64,000 nucleotides of DNA from contig NC_003070.9 in the NCBI RefSeq assembly GCF_000001735.4, forward strand, positions 5,642,001 through 5,706,000, in the 5' to 3' direction. Below, piece by piece: positions 1 through 12,254 of this stretch. Source of the stretch: Arabidopsis thaliana (taxonomy: Eukaryota > Streptophyta > Magnoliopsida > Brassicales > Brassicaceae). The stretch's first letter is position 1; each line of letters starts with the position of its first letter. Both the position numbers and the translations under genes were made by a program. Under the pieces are notes generated by a model that saw only the letters and a program-made list of their open reading frames with translations, was not told where the DNA came from and ran no database searches.

Positions 1-2783
1 TAAAAAATTGTAAAAACAAATACCGCTCATTATAGAAAATAAATTTGGTAAAAGAATATAAGTAGATTTATGATTGCTGAAAAATATTTGTTAGTCACCT
101 TAAATTTTGTTGTTTCAGAAATTGCTTCCATTTTTTTCACACAATATGTTTGTTTTCGTCTGCCCGTGACTATGCAATAGTGAATAGTCCCGTCTTAAGT
201 CTTCGGCCTTCTCTTGATACGACCTTGTTTAATCAGCTAGAAATTTTTAAAAGGTGTGGTGTTCTGGTGCCTTCTCTTAATACGTTACTGTTATTGAGTT
301 TCACTAAGTTATAGGCTTATAGCTTACATAGCTTTTTAAGAAGTTAGCTTACAAAGTAATCTAGGCCCATATAAAAGTTAGTATGCTCAGGCCCAATACG
401 ATGATTGCTTTTGTATGCTCTGTCGAGAAAAAGCCTAGACCTATAAATTTATTTTCTAAAAAATTTCAGTCACCGATGATTCCATGGGAACTACGGGGAA
501 AATAAGCATACGAATTTATTTTGTCTGTTTAGTATTTCAATTAATACATGTAATATACTCAGTTACTTACACGACTATGAATACATATGGTTGTGGTTAT
601 TGATCTAGGGATGTTTCCTAAAACCTTCTATATATTGCGTCTTCTAGAATTCTTAGTTCGAATCTTATCTAGACAAAATTTAGGTTATGATAGGGAGATA
701 TATAAGTCTCAAACCTTTTGAAAAAAAAAAGTTGTACATTCATGAAAGTACATATACAAAAGTTGGTCGTTGGTGTACGCCTGTACGGATTTAAGGTTGC
801 CCAGCTGCAACTCATGCTTTTATTTTATTTTTTCACTATATACATATGCGTACTTGTTAGCTTTAGCTTTTTTACTTAAGTTTCCCCAACTTCGTACGAA
901 ATAGAAGCACACATGTGCAATAAGATTTGCCAAATCAACCTTCTAGGCTTCTAGCCAATAGTTGACTGCCACATCACTAATTCTGCAGATTCGTGGATAT
1001 TATAAAATTTGTAGATCTCAATATTCCGGCAAATAGTCCAACACCGTACCGTACCATCCCGATTCATGATTTTCATCTTCTTAAATAATTGTAGTTTCAT
1101 ACACTGGATATTTCTTGCTCTGGTTTAATTAAGACGAACTTTGGTTTGACTGTTACAATGTTGAAGAAAAAGTGCTTCTATATTTTCCATCTAATTATTT
1201 GAATGAATGCAGATCCACTAATCGGTTTGACTTTAATAGTTACATAAAACACCAAAAAATATTTATGTATATCACATTTCTTTTTTTTGTTCTCTTGCAA
1301 AACTTGTCGTTGCTGTTTTGCTCAACAAAAAAAGACTTCTTGTTGTTGTAATTTATTCTTTCCTCTAATGGACAACCTGCATATACGACTAAATAAACCG
1401 CTATACTAACGTCGTTGTACTAGTTTTTCTCTGTTTTACCAAAATTTACAATGTAAGTAAATATGAAATAGGTAAGACAAATTCCTTTTAATTTGTTTGA
1501 CAATGATTTCTTAAGATATACAAATAGAATTTGTCCTAGTACTAGTGGATTCTCCACTCAAATGTAGTGACATCTACGTTATAAAATTAGAATTTTCGGT
1601 GTCAAAGAGCTTTAAGGTTAGGTTATTTAAGGGCAAAAAAACTCAAACCAATTTGTGAGTTTATAGTTTGACCTAAGACCGAAATATATACATACATACG
1701 TGATATATCCCTGTTATTAATTAGATGCAACTAATAAACATCTAATCAATACAATCCAACGAAAATGTCGGCAGCTTTACAATATTAACAAGAAGTTAAA
1801 AGAGTACATAACCAATTCGCAACTTTGATAAAAATAATTAAAAAAATTAAACAAATTATATAAAACGTAAACACCAAAAAGTGTACGCCAAAAACAAGGT
1901 GCATGTCGACTGTACCTGTGCAAAATCCAAATAAAAATTAAAAAAATCAAAATTTTCTTAATGGATCTTTCTGTATCTAATTGTTTAAAAATTTAAATTT
2001 CAAGTGATCTTGCAACTATCATCGGTACGTTATCTGGTGGATCCGTACGGTCCTCACAAATCCATACTCTTTCTTTGAAAATGACGATACAAACTCGGTG
2101 CTTGTCCGTTAATTACCATTTCGTCCTCTTAAAGACATTGATGGTCTTTCCTTCTTTGGAATATTTTCATTTCTTGGTGGATGCAGAATCCTTTGTAGAC
2201 TTGTAGTATAACTTTATTAGTACTAAAAAAACTAATGAAACAAATCAACTCATAGATATACTGTATAAACCATACAAAGTTCAATAAGTTTTCCGTTCGT
2301 GGTGATGTCTCATTAGTTTTGGAGTTTTGGTATAAAAAGATTTCCAACTATCGTTAAAAACTTACAAGCTTAATCACTAGACCAAATTGTCCCAACACAT
2401 ACGTTTCTTGGTAAAGGTTTGTATAATTATGACTTATATAACCAAAACGTGCAGTTTCGAAATTGAGCTAATCTGATTCTTAAACCAAATGGTACATGAA
2501 ACGTCCAGTGCTATTTTACTTTTTAATTTAATTGGCCGCCAAAAACCGCGTTTCAATTTCTGCAGTTTCAAATTCGATTTTATTTGATTTATTATACGTA
2601 AATTATGTTTCTTGATCGGCTATAAAAGAGATTAACGTGAGCAAAATAGAAGTTAAAAAAAAAAACTGGTGTATATATAATTATATATTTACAAAATCGA
2701 GAAAGTAAAAAAACGGAAAATTGAAAGAAAACAGAGAAAACAGAGAAAATATCAAATCGCCGATTTGGATTCTTCTTCAAAAG
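1..2783. other. Intergenic, no gene seen
   Basis: AT-rich sequence downstream of the minus-strand SAUR gene. No open frame here has plant-like codon use or splice partners. Two GGCCCA (site II-like) motifs lie near 364 and 390 with nothing recognisable downstream. A weak segment at about 590-732 ends in a run of A and might be a decayed SINE, but I could not find target duplications. Confidence 0.5.
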
Positions 2784-3227
2784 CTACTCTGTAGTTTCAG
2801 GTATCAACTCATCACCGGAGAGCAACGAAGCCACAAGATTCTCTAGATCACCGGACCCTTCAAACCCTCCCAACCGGAGCGTTTCCACCACGCGCTCAAA
2901 CACGATGACGTGGCAAGGGATATGAAGAACTCCTTTCTGAGCGTAACCGTATTCTTGAGCGGATCGGTTTAGCAAACCAACGAAGATCGGGTGGTTCATA
3001 AGCTCTGCGCTAACCACGAACCTCTCCATCTCCTCGCCGACGTAGACAGGTACGTGACCAGCGGGGACGGTGTTGACTCTTCTAGCTGGACATATTGACC
3101 ACGGAGGCGGCGGCGCGTGGAGACGATGGTGACCGCGACGGTTGCGGAAGGAGGAGGTGGAACGGCGGATGGAGAATTCGGAGGATGAGTCGGCGACTCT
3201 AGAGAGGCGGCGGATGAGATGCTTCAT
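2784..3227 (-). CDS. SAUR41: SAUR auxin-responsive protein, SAUR41-type
   Basis: An intronless gene of 147 residues, as is usual for SAUR genes. The SAUR core is clear: VPAGHVPVYVG at about residues 54-64, then ERFVVSAELMNHPIF and the EEYGY-like QEYGYAQKGVLHIPC block near residues 92-106. The basic N-terminus (MKHLIRRLSRVADSS) and the length fit the SAUR41 subfamily, which corresponds to At1g16510. SAUR proteins of other groups inhibit PP2C.D phosphatases and so activate plasma-membrane proton ATPases to promote cell expansion; whether this one does is inference. The ATG is preceded by a purine-rich leader and a TATA element about 75 bp upstream. No damage is seen. Confidence 0.93.
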   Translation of the reverse strand: MKHLIRRLSRVADSSSEFSIRRSTSSFRNRRGHHRLHAPPPPWSICPARRVNTVPAGHVPVYVGEEMERFVVSAELMNHPIFVGLLNRSAQEYGYAQKGVLHIPCHVIVFERVVETLRLGGFEGSGDLENLVASLLSGDELIPETTE

Positions 3228-3298
3228 TTTTTGTTCTCCGGCGGTTTAAACTAATGATAGATAAATTTAAAATTAGAGAGAGTGAGAAAGAGTTAAGT

Positions 3299-3309
3299 AA
3301 TATATATAG
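3299..3309 (-). promoter_or_regulatory. TATA box of the SAUR gene
   Basis: Read on the minus strand this is TATATATATT, about 75 bp upstream of the SAUR ATG, with a GA/CT-rich leader between them. Spacing and composition suit a plant core promoter; the start site is inferred. Confidence 0.5.
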
Positions 3310-5604
3310 AGAGAAGAAGACATGGAAAGATTATGACGAGAGCATTGAGGAGAGAGTACACATATGGTGTACTTGCCAGGTACAACAGCCCGATAAATTT
3401 TACATTTATTTTAGTATACAAATCAAATACTATGTTACACTACAATTAAAAAATATTAGTATCATATACTATAAAAAATTAAACATGGACAAGAGAATTT
3501 ATCAAGTGAACGAAAACTACGAGATTATTATTTGCCATTTTTCTTTAATTATATATTACCAATAATTTTTTTTTATACTTAAACCTATGTCTTTAAACTT
3601 TATAAAAAAATGTCTTTAAAATATTTTATTTCATGATGTATATTAATATTGACTATAGTATATTTAGCTAGTGGAGTTTGAACCAATCAATTGAAATAGT
3701 CCGTGAGTTTGATTAAAACCAAAATCGAGTATGATTAAAACAAGTTGTCCTTACATCATTGTGGTCAAAGATGAAAGAAACAGGAAATGTTTTGCAAACC
3801 TTCTACATATATGTGGTTGGTGGTTCAGTAGACTTGATAAGTTTATTCAAAGTATTTTACATATAGTACTAATAAATTAGGAGTTTTGTTTGTTTTTGTA
3901 GTAAATTGGTCAATAGGTTACAGATGGTTGGATGAAATCTCTGCGGCTAATTTAAGTTCAATATTCTTGAAGATTACACGACCAAGAAGTCAAATAGAAT
4001 AGTACAGGAATGATATATCAATCGAGTACAGCGCGGGCCCTTCGTTTTTGTCGATTATTTCATTATAATGAATTTCTTTCCATGATAACTTTATGTTTTG
4101 TTATCTGTTTAACGTATTTTTTGTTGATAAAAACGTTTTTTTTTTTACGTTATTAATTTTTATAGTTTATCTGCCCGACAAGAATTGTAAGTTCCTCAAC
4201 ATTACAAATAAATTTTGGTTAGTTTAAATGTTTTAAGCACTTCTTGTCTCCTAAACGTTATCCGCATGTTTCAAACGTACAATATAATTCCTTCTTAGAA
4301 AAAAAAAATCAAATAGATACAAGGATATAAAAGACATCGAGGCAGAAACAAAACATCGACCAATTTCGGAGTCACACTAGACAAGTTGTTCACGACACAC
4401 TTGTCCCCATGCGTTTTTGGATATTTCTAATTCGTTTTTAATTAATGAAAATGTTACATTAACTAAACGGCATGTTTACAGAAAAAAAAAAACAAAATAA
4501 AACGACATACTTATTTAATAATTTTATTAATGTTCTTCAGTACGACTTTCCAACTATTTCCATATTTTTCTATATAAATAAATACACACAAAAATTAGCG
4601 ATATTTATAGAAAAGAGAACAGACAAGTTTATGAAAATCAAAAGAAAGAATTTTATTTTTGGTTTAAAGTTTAAACTGACGTGTGATTAAAGGTATTAAA
4701 GAGTGGCAGGTGGGTTTGGTTGTACGGTCATTTATTCATATAGAGTGTGACCCACCAACTCTCTGCCTGTCCTTCTTTTCTCTTACCCCCAGTACGGATC
4801 CTTCTTATTTTATCATTATTTATTTTGCATTCATATCTTAAAGACTTAAACCTTGACGTCACTTACGGAAGCCAAAAAAAAAAAAAAGACACTGAAATCT
4901 GATGAAAGAAAAACCTGAAACCTAAAAAACATATGAAGGCCTGTCGGCTCGGCCTCAAATCATTGCGATTTATCTTGGGCCTTCACAATAATAAAGGCCC
5001 ATCATATTTTTGAATAAGACTCTAGTTTCTGTATTCGTTTGTACTCATGTATACGCTAACTACTATATACACTGATACACAAGTTAAGCAAATGTGAAAT
5101 TAAAATAGATAAAGAAACAAAAAATAATAAACGTTACCAAGAAGAAAATGAGTTGGTGGTGATTAATTTGCGGCTAATTTTGGGGGAATATAAAAAGAAA
5201 AAATTACCGTATTTTAAAACCGGTCTATATAGGATCGAGCTTGCTAACACCATTTTAGTAAGAGTCTTGATTGGTTCGCTTTAATTTTTCATTTTTGTAT
5301 CTGACTGCCGCAAACTAAGTAATATCAACACTCAAAAGTCACGATAATAAACATTATAAAACCTTTTCTTCGCTGTCCTACGAACGTACCATATTACTTG
5401 ATTCCGAACCAGACAATATTAGACAGACAACCAAACTAACACAAATCATTATTCTATAAGCTGCGGTCTAACCTACTATTCAAAATTTAGTTTTACTTCA
5501 CGTATTAAAGAAAGGTACGAATAACAGCGATGAGACTGGATTTTTTTTAACATGGTAATTAATATAACGATAAGTACATAATTAAACAATACTACAAAAT
5601 AAAA
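3310..5604. other. Intergenic, no gene seen
   Basis: AT-rich upstream region of the SAUR gene and downstream region of the small minus-strand gene. Open frames at 3254-3565 and 4472-4690 are low-complexity and not coding-like. GGGCC and GGCCCA motifs sit near 4977 and 4996, but no transcript body could be assigned to them. Confidence 0.5.
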
Positions 5605-5868
5605 CTAAAAAACAATTTCAGCGACATCTTTGATTACAGATTCTAAGAAAACACCAGAGAAAGTTAGATTAAAATCTCCCTGAGCTTGTTGTGTATCACT
5701 AAACCTCATAAACGATGCCGTTCTTGGCTCGCCGACTCGATTATCTGGTGAGATATTCTGGAAAATAGCGAAGAATCTGAGAAAGACAAAAATAATCAGA
5801 GCAAGAAGATAACATATCCGAGATGCGTTGAAGAACAAGTGATATGCTGCAACTTGAAGACAATACAT
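5605..5868 (-). CDS. Small predicted membrane or secreted protein, unknown function
   Basis: An 87-residue open frame. The first ~38 residues contain a strongly hydrophobic stretch (YLLALIIFVFLRFFAIF), readable as a signal anchor or one membrane segment. A polar tail of balanced composition follows, including DNRVGEPRTASFMRF and a C-terminal VIKDVAEIVF. Support for a real gene: a GAAGAA-rich leader directly before the ATG, a TATA element about 95 bp upstream, and AATAAA-like sequence after the stop. I do not recognise the family. It could be the small gene annotated at this position in A. thaliana, but I cannot confirm that from sequence alone. Confidence 0.5.
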   Translation of the reverse strand: MYCLQVAAYHLFFNASRICYLLALIIFVFLRFFAIFQNISPDNRVGEPRTASFMRFSDTQQAQGDFNLTFSGVFLESVIKDVAEIVF

Positions 5869-5957
5869 CTTTTTCTCTTCTTCTTCTTGTCTATTTCGAG
5901 TATTAAAAGGTTAAAATCTCAGAAGATGATGTTTTTTTTTCTTAGCATCGAGATGTG

Positions 5958-5970
5958 TGTATATATAATA
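5958..5970 (-). promoter_or_regulatory. Probable TATA box of the 87-residue gene
   Basis: On the minus strand this reads TATTATATATAC, about 95 bp upstream of the ATG at 5868. It is the only good TATA element at a suitable distance. Confidence 0.4.
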
Positions 5971-6903
5971 GTATACGTGTGTGTGTGATGTTTGTTGTGT
6001 ATATATGTAATCCGTAATCGCATGTACGCGTGTATCTAACGCACACAGACAATCAGACATACTCGACGACACCACTGTGGTCCGAACAAAGCAATAAATG
6101 TTCAAAGCCGATAGTTGTCTCTCATTGATTTGGTACTGTAGTCCGGTTTGGATGGTATACCAGGCGATACAACCTATTACCTAAGTGGAGGAGATTAAGA
6201 TCCGATTAATTGTTTAATCGTCTGAATAATTAATGCAAACCGGAAAAAACCGGTTATATGTTTATACATGTAAGGAAATTGAATACACGTAGATACGAAA
6301 TTGATATGCATTTCAATACGTGTCTGGTGATTCTGCTCAACTGCTTAGATGTAGACATCTCAACTTGTAACCAGAAGATACTGAAACCTTTATTATTGCA
6401 TTTCTAAATTTTAGAATTCTATTTTCTTATATACTATATGGAATACTTTAATGCCACATAATAATAAATGAGAGAATTCAGGTCATTATATGTCATTTTG
6501 GAGTGTAGGACCAAAATGGCACTAACATTTTCAATTTTATTTTATTTTGTGAAAAACAATTTTGAGAAACTTTAAAAAGTGTATTTTTTTTCCTCTGGTT
6601 TGGACTTTGGAGGGAAAAGTAATCAAAAGTGTATTCTTAAAATTCAAACAAGAAAAATTCAAAATAGAGACAGGAAAAAGATATGTAGCCAATGATAAAA
6701 TGCCAGGTGTAAAGTTCTGTTTTGTCTTTTTGATTTCCCTTCTGCAACAACTTACAGGCAATCGGACAATTCCAGAGCTAAAAAACCCTAATCTTCTCGG
6801 GCTTGTCATCTCCAAAATTCAGGGTTCAATTTCTTCACCATAGAAGATATAGCGTTATCTCCGGCGTCTAAGGGGACTTTAGGGACATTCTTGTGGTGGA
6901 GAA
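5971..6903. other. Intergenic between divergent genes
   Basis: Upstream region shared by the minus-strand small gene and plus-strand NAIP2. The last ~60 bases before 6904 read as a 5' leader (AAAACCCTAATC occurs near 6780, a telo-box-like motif). Overlapping frames at 6537-6843 on both strands are not coding-like. Confidence 0.5.
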
Positions 6904-8998
6904 ATGGGAGACGACCAGCTAGATTTCGAGCTCCCAGAAGAGGTTTTGTCGGTGATTCCGATGGACCCTTTTGAGCAGCTGGATCTCGCGAGGAAGATTA
7001 CATCAATGGCGATAGCTTCAAGGGTGTCGAATCTGGACTCTGAGGTGGTTGAATTGAGACAGAAGCTTCTGGGTAAGGAAAGTGTTGTCCGTGAGCTTGA
7101 GGAGAAAGCGTCTCGCCTGGAGAGAGACTGCCGCGAGGCTGATTCGAGATTGAAGGTCGTTCTCGAAGATAATGTAAGTCAAAGAGCTTCAATTTCATTA
7201 TCCAATTCTGTTGCTTTTATGGCTCCGTTACTTCTGCATTTTAGGTTTCGAGATTTGGCTAGTTTTGTTTGCTGAGATAGTTGCTTAACATTGAAGAGAT
7301 AGTGTCTCGGGCTTGACTGGTATGAATAGATTCAGGACTTTCTTGGTGTTACAGGATACTTAAGGGTATTTCTAAGTTTGGGAGCAATTTTGTGTGTGTT
7401 GTTATATGTTTAGAGATCTGTATGATGATAGATAGTCTGTTTTAGTTTGTTTTATTGAGATTTATGCTCTTCATCAAATCAGTGATTGAATATATGTGCT
7501 CAAGAATCGAATCACCTGGTGTCACGCTTTTTTGGTTTCCTCTGCTCTTATATGATTGTAACCTTGGCTTATGTTGTTCTTTTTAATGTGATGTCTTTCT
7601 TTTCTGGTAAAGATGAACCTGACAAAGGAGAAGGATTCACTGGCAATGACTGTAACGAAACTCACCCGTGATTTGGCTAAGGTGAGAATTTTGGGGGTTT
7701 TCCGATGATTTTTGTTTGTATTATAAGAGAGTTTCACATACTATACTTTTGAGGGGAGATAGCAGCTAATGTTCTATTTTTAGCTGGAGACATTCAAGCG
7801 GCAGTTAATCAAATCCCTGAGCGATGAGAGTGGTCCGGTAAGACATTCAAGCTTTTGTTATTACACATTCTTTTGTTGTTTGTATGTTTTTTTTGCACTC
7901 CAACGGGCCTCTAGCTTTTCCTGCTACTTCTCTCTATCTTGCAAGCTTCTGAGCTCTGATTCTTCTCCATTTGTTATTACAGCAAACAGAACCTGTTGAT
8001 ATTAGGACATGCGACCAGCCAGGATCATATCCAGGCAAAGGTACTGCATCAATAACCGATTCCCAATTATAAGATACGTCTTGTTTTGGTCTATCTGTGA
8101 ACTATTTATCTTTCAACCATGCAGATGGAAGGATCAATGCACACTCAATTAAACAAGCTTACAGTGGATCTACAGACACGAACAATCCAGTTGTTGAAGG
8201 TAACATTGAATCATCTATCCAGTGTTATACTTCTCTCTATATGCTGCAACTAAAGAATAACAGAGTTTTTATTTTGCAGCTTCAAAATACACTGGAAACA
8301 AATTTTCAATGACATCATACATATCTCCACGTCTTACCCCAACCGCAACACCAAAGATCATCTCCACAAGTGTGTCTCCTCGAGGCTATTCTGCAGCAGG
8401 TTCTCCTAAAAGAACATCAGGTGCAGTTTCTCCCACAAAGGCAACACTCTGGTACCCGTCAAGTCAGCAATCATCGGCTGCGAATTCTCCTCCTCGCAAC
8501 CGCACACTCCCAGGTTCATAGGATCTTAAAGATTGTTACTTGTATAAAATTGGTAAAACTCAAGTATATTTTCTCATGTATAAATTCTTTTCCAGCTCGT
8601 ACACCGCGGATGGATGGTAAAGAATTCTTCCGGCAAGCCAGGTGAGTATTTATTTCTTCAGTTCTTGTCTTAGCTAGTGTCGGTTTTTCATTAACCAGAA
8701 TCTGAAATTGTTGATCTTTTTCTGTTTCATTTGTAATTCACAGGAGCCGATTATCCTATGAACAATTCAGTTCCTTCTTAGCTAACATCAAAGAGCTCAA
8801 CGCCCAGAAGCAAACCCGAGAGGTAAAATTTGTCGTAGTTCATGCGCCCTTTTTTCTTTCGATATGTCCAGATTACGGATTCAAAAAAGTTAATGCATTT
8901 CACAGGAAACTCTGAGGAAAGCAGATGAGATATTTGGGGAAGAGAACAAAGATCTTTATTTATCTTTCCAAGGTCTCCTTAACAGAAACATGCGTTAA
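6904..8998 (+). CDS. NAIP2: NAI2-interacting coiled-coil protein (At4g15545 family)
   Basis: Nine exons: 6904-7173, 7613-7681, 7784-7837, 7983-8040, 8125-8199, 8280-8513, 8596-8641, 8744-8822, 8906-8998. All junctions are GT-AG and in phase, giving 325 residues. Residues ~30-130 form a heptad-rich coiled coil (VVELRQKLLGKESVVRELEE). The middle is rich in Ser-Pro pairs (SPRLTPTATPK, TSVSPRGYS), so it is probably disordered and phosphorylated. The C-terminus carries the family signature EFFRQARSRLSYEQFSSFLA followed by ELNAQKQTREETLRKADEIF and GLLNRN. From memory this is At1g16520, named NAIP2 and linked to ER bodies through NAI2; that role comes from the literature, not from this sequence. The gene looks intact. 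Confidence 0.88.
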
Positions 8999-9469
8999 AC
9001 TTTCATAAGCCGTTATCTTGAATCTGGGCCAATGTGATAGGATGGATATTAACCATTGTAGTATGTGTATTCCCTACGGGATTTAGTTTGCAAAGTGTTT
9101 TTTTTGTTTCATCACAAACAAAGAAGAAGAAGTATCTCGTTTTGGGAAGTGTTGAGTTTCTCTCTTATAATTGGCTTTGAATAAAGCTTTATATGAAAGT
9201 ATGTCTAATACACACACTTATCAATATGTAAACATATTCTTTCTCTACAGAATTAAGAAATTATGAGTTCATACAAAAATATATAAAACATTGAAAGAAG
9301 GCAGATTGAAATAAAGTTTACAATCTTAGTTCTTTTAGCTAGTACTTTGCTAATCTAGACAAATACTTTAATTTAATTGTATATTTATCATGTTCATATT
9401 AATTACATACACATCTTATCATTTATTTATTTTAACTATTGCAAAGATATGATAGAGTGCTAACTAAAG
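8999..9469. other. Convergent 3' region
   Basis: 3' flanks of NAIP2 (+) and LBD3 (-). AT-rich, no separate gene seen. Confidence 0.5.
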
Positions 9470-10839
9470 CTAGCAAGACCAAAGGAAGTCTCCGGCATCA
9501 TCCGTATACGCAACAGCCATGTCGATGTCACTGTAGAAGTCTTTGTTCGAGGGGAAAGTAACGGTACTTGCCGTGTACGGCGGGGGTTTGGTATGAATAC
9601 GGTGGAGCGTCCTTATATGAATCAACTCGGCTTGAGCAAAAGCGAGCTGAGTTTGGAGAGTTTCCAGTTGTCTGTGTAACGACGAAATTGTCCCTACACA
9701 TCCATACACAGGATCTTGTATCCTCGCGTTGGCCTCGTACACCATCGAATCCACGGCGTCGCTCCGGTGGTTCTCCGACAGCTCCTACGGTCGTTAAATT
9801 AATATACTTTAGTTTGGATTTTAATAATATTTAGTTCTATTATTTATTTTAAAGACTTGTAAATAGTTGTTTTTGCAAGAAATGTAGATTATGAATGGTT
9901 TTAATCTGCTAAATAACGAAATGATGTTGCACTTCTATAAGTTTTTACGAAAACCATGCAATTATATATACACAGTGGAAACTATTTTATTTTAGGGTTT
10001 AATTCTATTGAGAAAAATATTTGATGGTGTTATTTGGAACTTTTAGTGATGGGTCATACCGTCATATGATGTATTATTACATGGTATTTTATGTAATAAA
10101 TAAGTGCATGCTTACAAGAGATGATGGTTTGTTTGTAATGATTTTGTCAATGATCTTATAGTAATATTCAATAGTAGAAAATAGTAAGAAGTTGCGTTTA
10201 GACATGGATTAATTATTCACCGCGTCATAATTTGTCATAAAATAACAAATAAAAAGAAATAATGTCATGATTCTGCCTTTTAACGTGACATGCAATATAG
10301 ACTTTTGATAGAAAACTCGAAAGTGACTTCATACACTATTCTTTACACGCGGTTTCGATACTTTCCAAAAACAACAAAAAAAATCTTACAAAAAGCAAAT
10401 ATCACATCTGACAAGATCCAAATGCCCTAATTGTCTTAAACGTTAATTTCAAGAAGCAAAAATAAATTGAAGAGTTTAGCAACATGGACGACCACAAGGA
10501 AAAAAAAGAAAAACCAAAATAAAGAAACCATAATGTTTATAAACTTGCAATATACAACAACAAAATAGTGACCAAAAGGAAAATATATATACAACAATTT
10601 TTTTAACAAAGTGGCTAAAATCCCAAATTTAAACAAAGAGAGAAGTGAATTTTCACCTGCAACATCTTATTGACATTACTAGCACCAAAAATCTTGTGGA
10701 CAATGGCAAACTTGTAAGGCTCTTTGGCCGGAAAATACGGAGCAAAGACGCATGAATCTTTCACACATTTTCGCCGGAGAAGTTTACAGCCGGCACAAGG
10801 CGATACTGTTCTTCCGTGTCTGTGACCCTTTTGTCTCAT
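9470..10839 (-). CDS. LBD3: LOB-domain transcription factor LBD3 (ASL9)
   Basis: Two exons on the minus strand, 10839-10657 and 9784-9470, joined in phase 0 after the conserved KMLQ/ELSE junction, giving 165 residues. The LOB domain has the Cys block [16 protein letters not shown] at residues 15-30, the GAS block [10 protein letters not shown] at 51-60, and a leucine-zipper-like coil ([19 protein letters not shown]) near residues 94-112. Oddly, the last two cysteines are four residues apart instead of the canonical three (C-x2-C-x6-C-x4-C). The family consists of nuclear DNA-binding regulators; LBD3/ASL9 is cytokinin-responsive and acts in vascular development (literature). The acidic, aromatic C-terminus ([20 protein letters not shown]) could be a regulatory tail. 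The gene is intact. Confidence 0.92.
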
Positions 10840-10916
10840 TTAGAAGAGAGAGTTTTTGAGAATTGAGAGCAAAACAAGAAGAGAAGAAGACTTTAACGAA
10901 TAGTGTGTGCTTGTGT

Positions 10917-10924
10917 TTATATAG
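10917..10924 (-). promoter_or_regulatory. TATA box of LBD3
   Basis: TATATAAA on the minus strand, about 80 bp upstream of the ATG, followed by a purine-rich leader. A clear match to the plant TATA consensus. Confidence 0.6.
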
Positions 10925-11716
10925 AAAAGAAGAGAAAGTAAAACATCAAATCTTCTTGTGGGTCCAACCCAAAAGTAAATAAGTCATTAGATTTGCTTTG
11001 TTTGGACAAAAAATCGCATCTCTGATTCTTAAGATTTCTTTGGCCCACTTATAAATTCTCAGGTTTTTTATTCATTTATATATATGTTGAATAGGTTTTT
11101 GTTTCGTCTGTATATTGAATTGAATACTATACAGATATAGTTTGCACTATTGTTTCTTGCAAGTCGACGCAACATTACTTCTCTATTTTTACTCCTTGTT
11201 TTGGTCGGGTATGGAATGTCACCGGTGAATCAAGATCTTGTTTTCTTTATGATCATAAGAAATCGTTTTGATATGAATTTTCAAATGCTGTCTTTGCTAA
11301 TATTGTCTACTACTAGTATAAATGTATAATACTTTGATTATTTGACACCTCCCCAAATCAACGTACAACATGCAAACCATGTCGTTTATAATTGTAAGTT
11401 GTTATTCAAGTAATTCAAAATCGACGAATACCACTATTTTGGGCTCTATTCTATTGAGTGTAGTGACTATTATAGTATTATCGTTTTAGTTCTGCAAGAA
11501 GTTCAAAAACAATGTATATTAATACCAAACGAAAGATCTTTGAATGATATCAAGATACATCTACGCTCACGTAATTAATAGTTGGTTGTTCTTGGTCGGT
11601 TGTTATAACTTCTACCCAATAGATATTGAAATACTTTGAAAACGATTATAATCATTGACAAAAAAATTCAATACAATTGGAATTGGGAATAGTTTTTCAT
11701 TTACTTTTCTGGGAGA

Positions 11717-11720
<4 letters not shown>
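10925..11720. other. LBD3 upstream region, no gene seen
   Basis: AT-rich, no coding-like frame and no recognisable element. Confidence 0.45.

Positions 11721-11771
<51 letters not shown>
11721..11771. repeat. (TA)n microsatellite, ~25 units
   Basis: An uninterrupted run of about 25 TA dinucleotides. It creates false tyrosine/isoleucine open frames on both strands. Such a tract is expected to vary in length between accessions. Confidence 0.95.
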
Positions 11772-11775
<4 letters not shown>

Positions 11776-11984
11776 TTAATTTTATTGTGTCTTTAACGAG
11801 CAACTTCTGGCAGAAATACAATCTGTTCTCAGTTTTCTAAAGTTGAAGTGGGATTTCGTCGTATAAGTGTTCATTTTCATAAATTGCTGAGTTTTGTTTT
11901 GAAAACCCAAATAGAGTAGTTGGATCGAGCAGCAAAGATTGAAACAAGAGTAGTCGCACATTGAAAGATTTCTGTATCAGTGAT

Positions 11985-12195
11985 GTTTGTTTGTGTAATG
12001 TGTTTATGTTTGTATAAGTGTGAGCACAAAACTTACGTATGTGTGCATGTTTATGTGTTCGTGTAATGCGCTTATGTGTATGTTTACGTTTTAGTGTAGT
12101 GTTAGTGTATGTCATTGTGTAATACGTTTATGTGTATGTGTATGTGTATGTTTATGTTTAGTGTTTGTGTTCGTGAATTGCGTTTATGTTAGCAC
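11985..12195. repeat. Degenerate TGTGTATG minisatellite
   Basis: Three to four imperfect copies of a ~55-60-bp unit that begins GTGTAATGCGTTTATGTG and continues with TGTATG/TGTTTATG runs. Units start near 11993, 12060, 12116 and (truncated) 12174. No coding potential is seen. Confidence 0.7.
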
Positions 12196-12228
12196 CAAAG
12201 ATGAGGGAGCTTAAATATATTGAATAAA

Positions 12229-12245
12229 GAGAGAGAGAGAGAGAG
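12229..12245. repeat. (GA)n microsatellite
   Basis: A perfect GA run of about eight units. Confidence 0.85.
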
Positions 12246-12254
12246 CTAGTAGTG

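Noticed and set aside
590-732. Possible SINE with an A tail
   Set aside because: A weak B-box-like AGTTCGAATCT and a run of A are present, but there is no convincing A box and no target duplication.
11612-11840. Open frames on both strands across the TA tract
   Set aside because: They exist only because (TA)n encodes Tyr-Ile repeats; no start context or conserved sequence.
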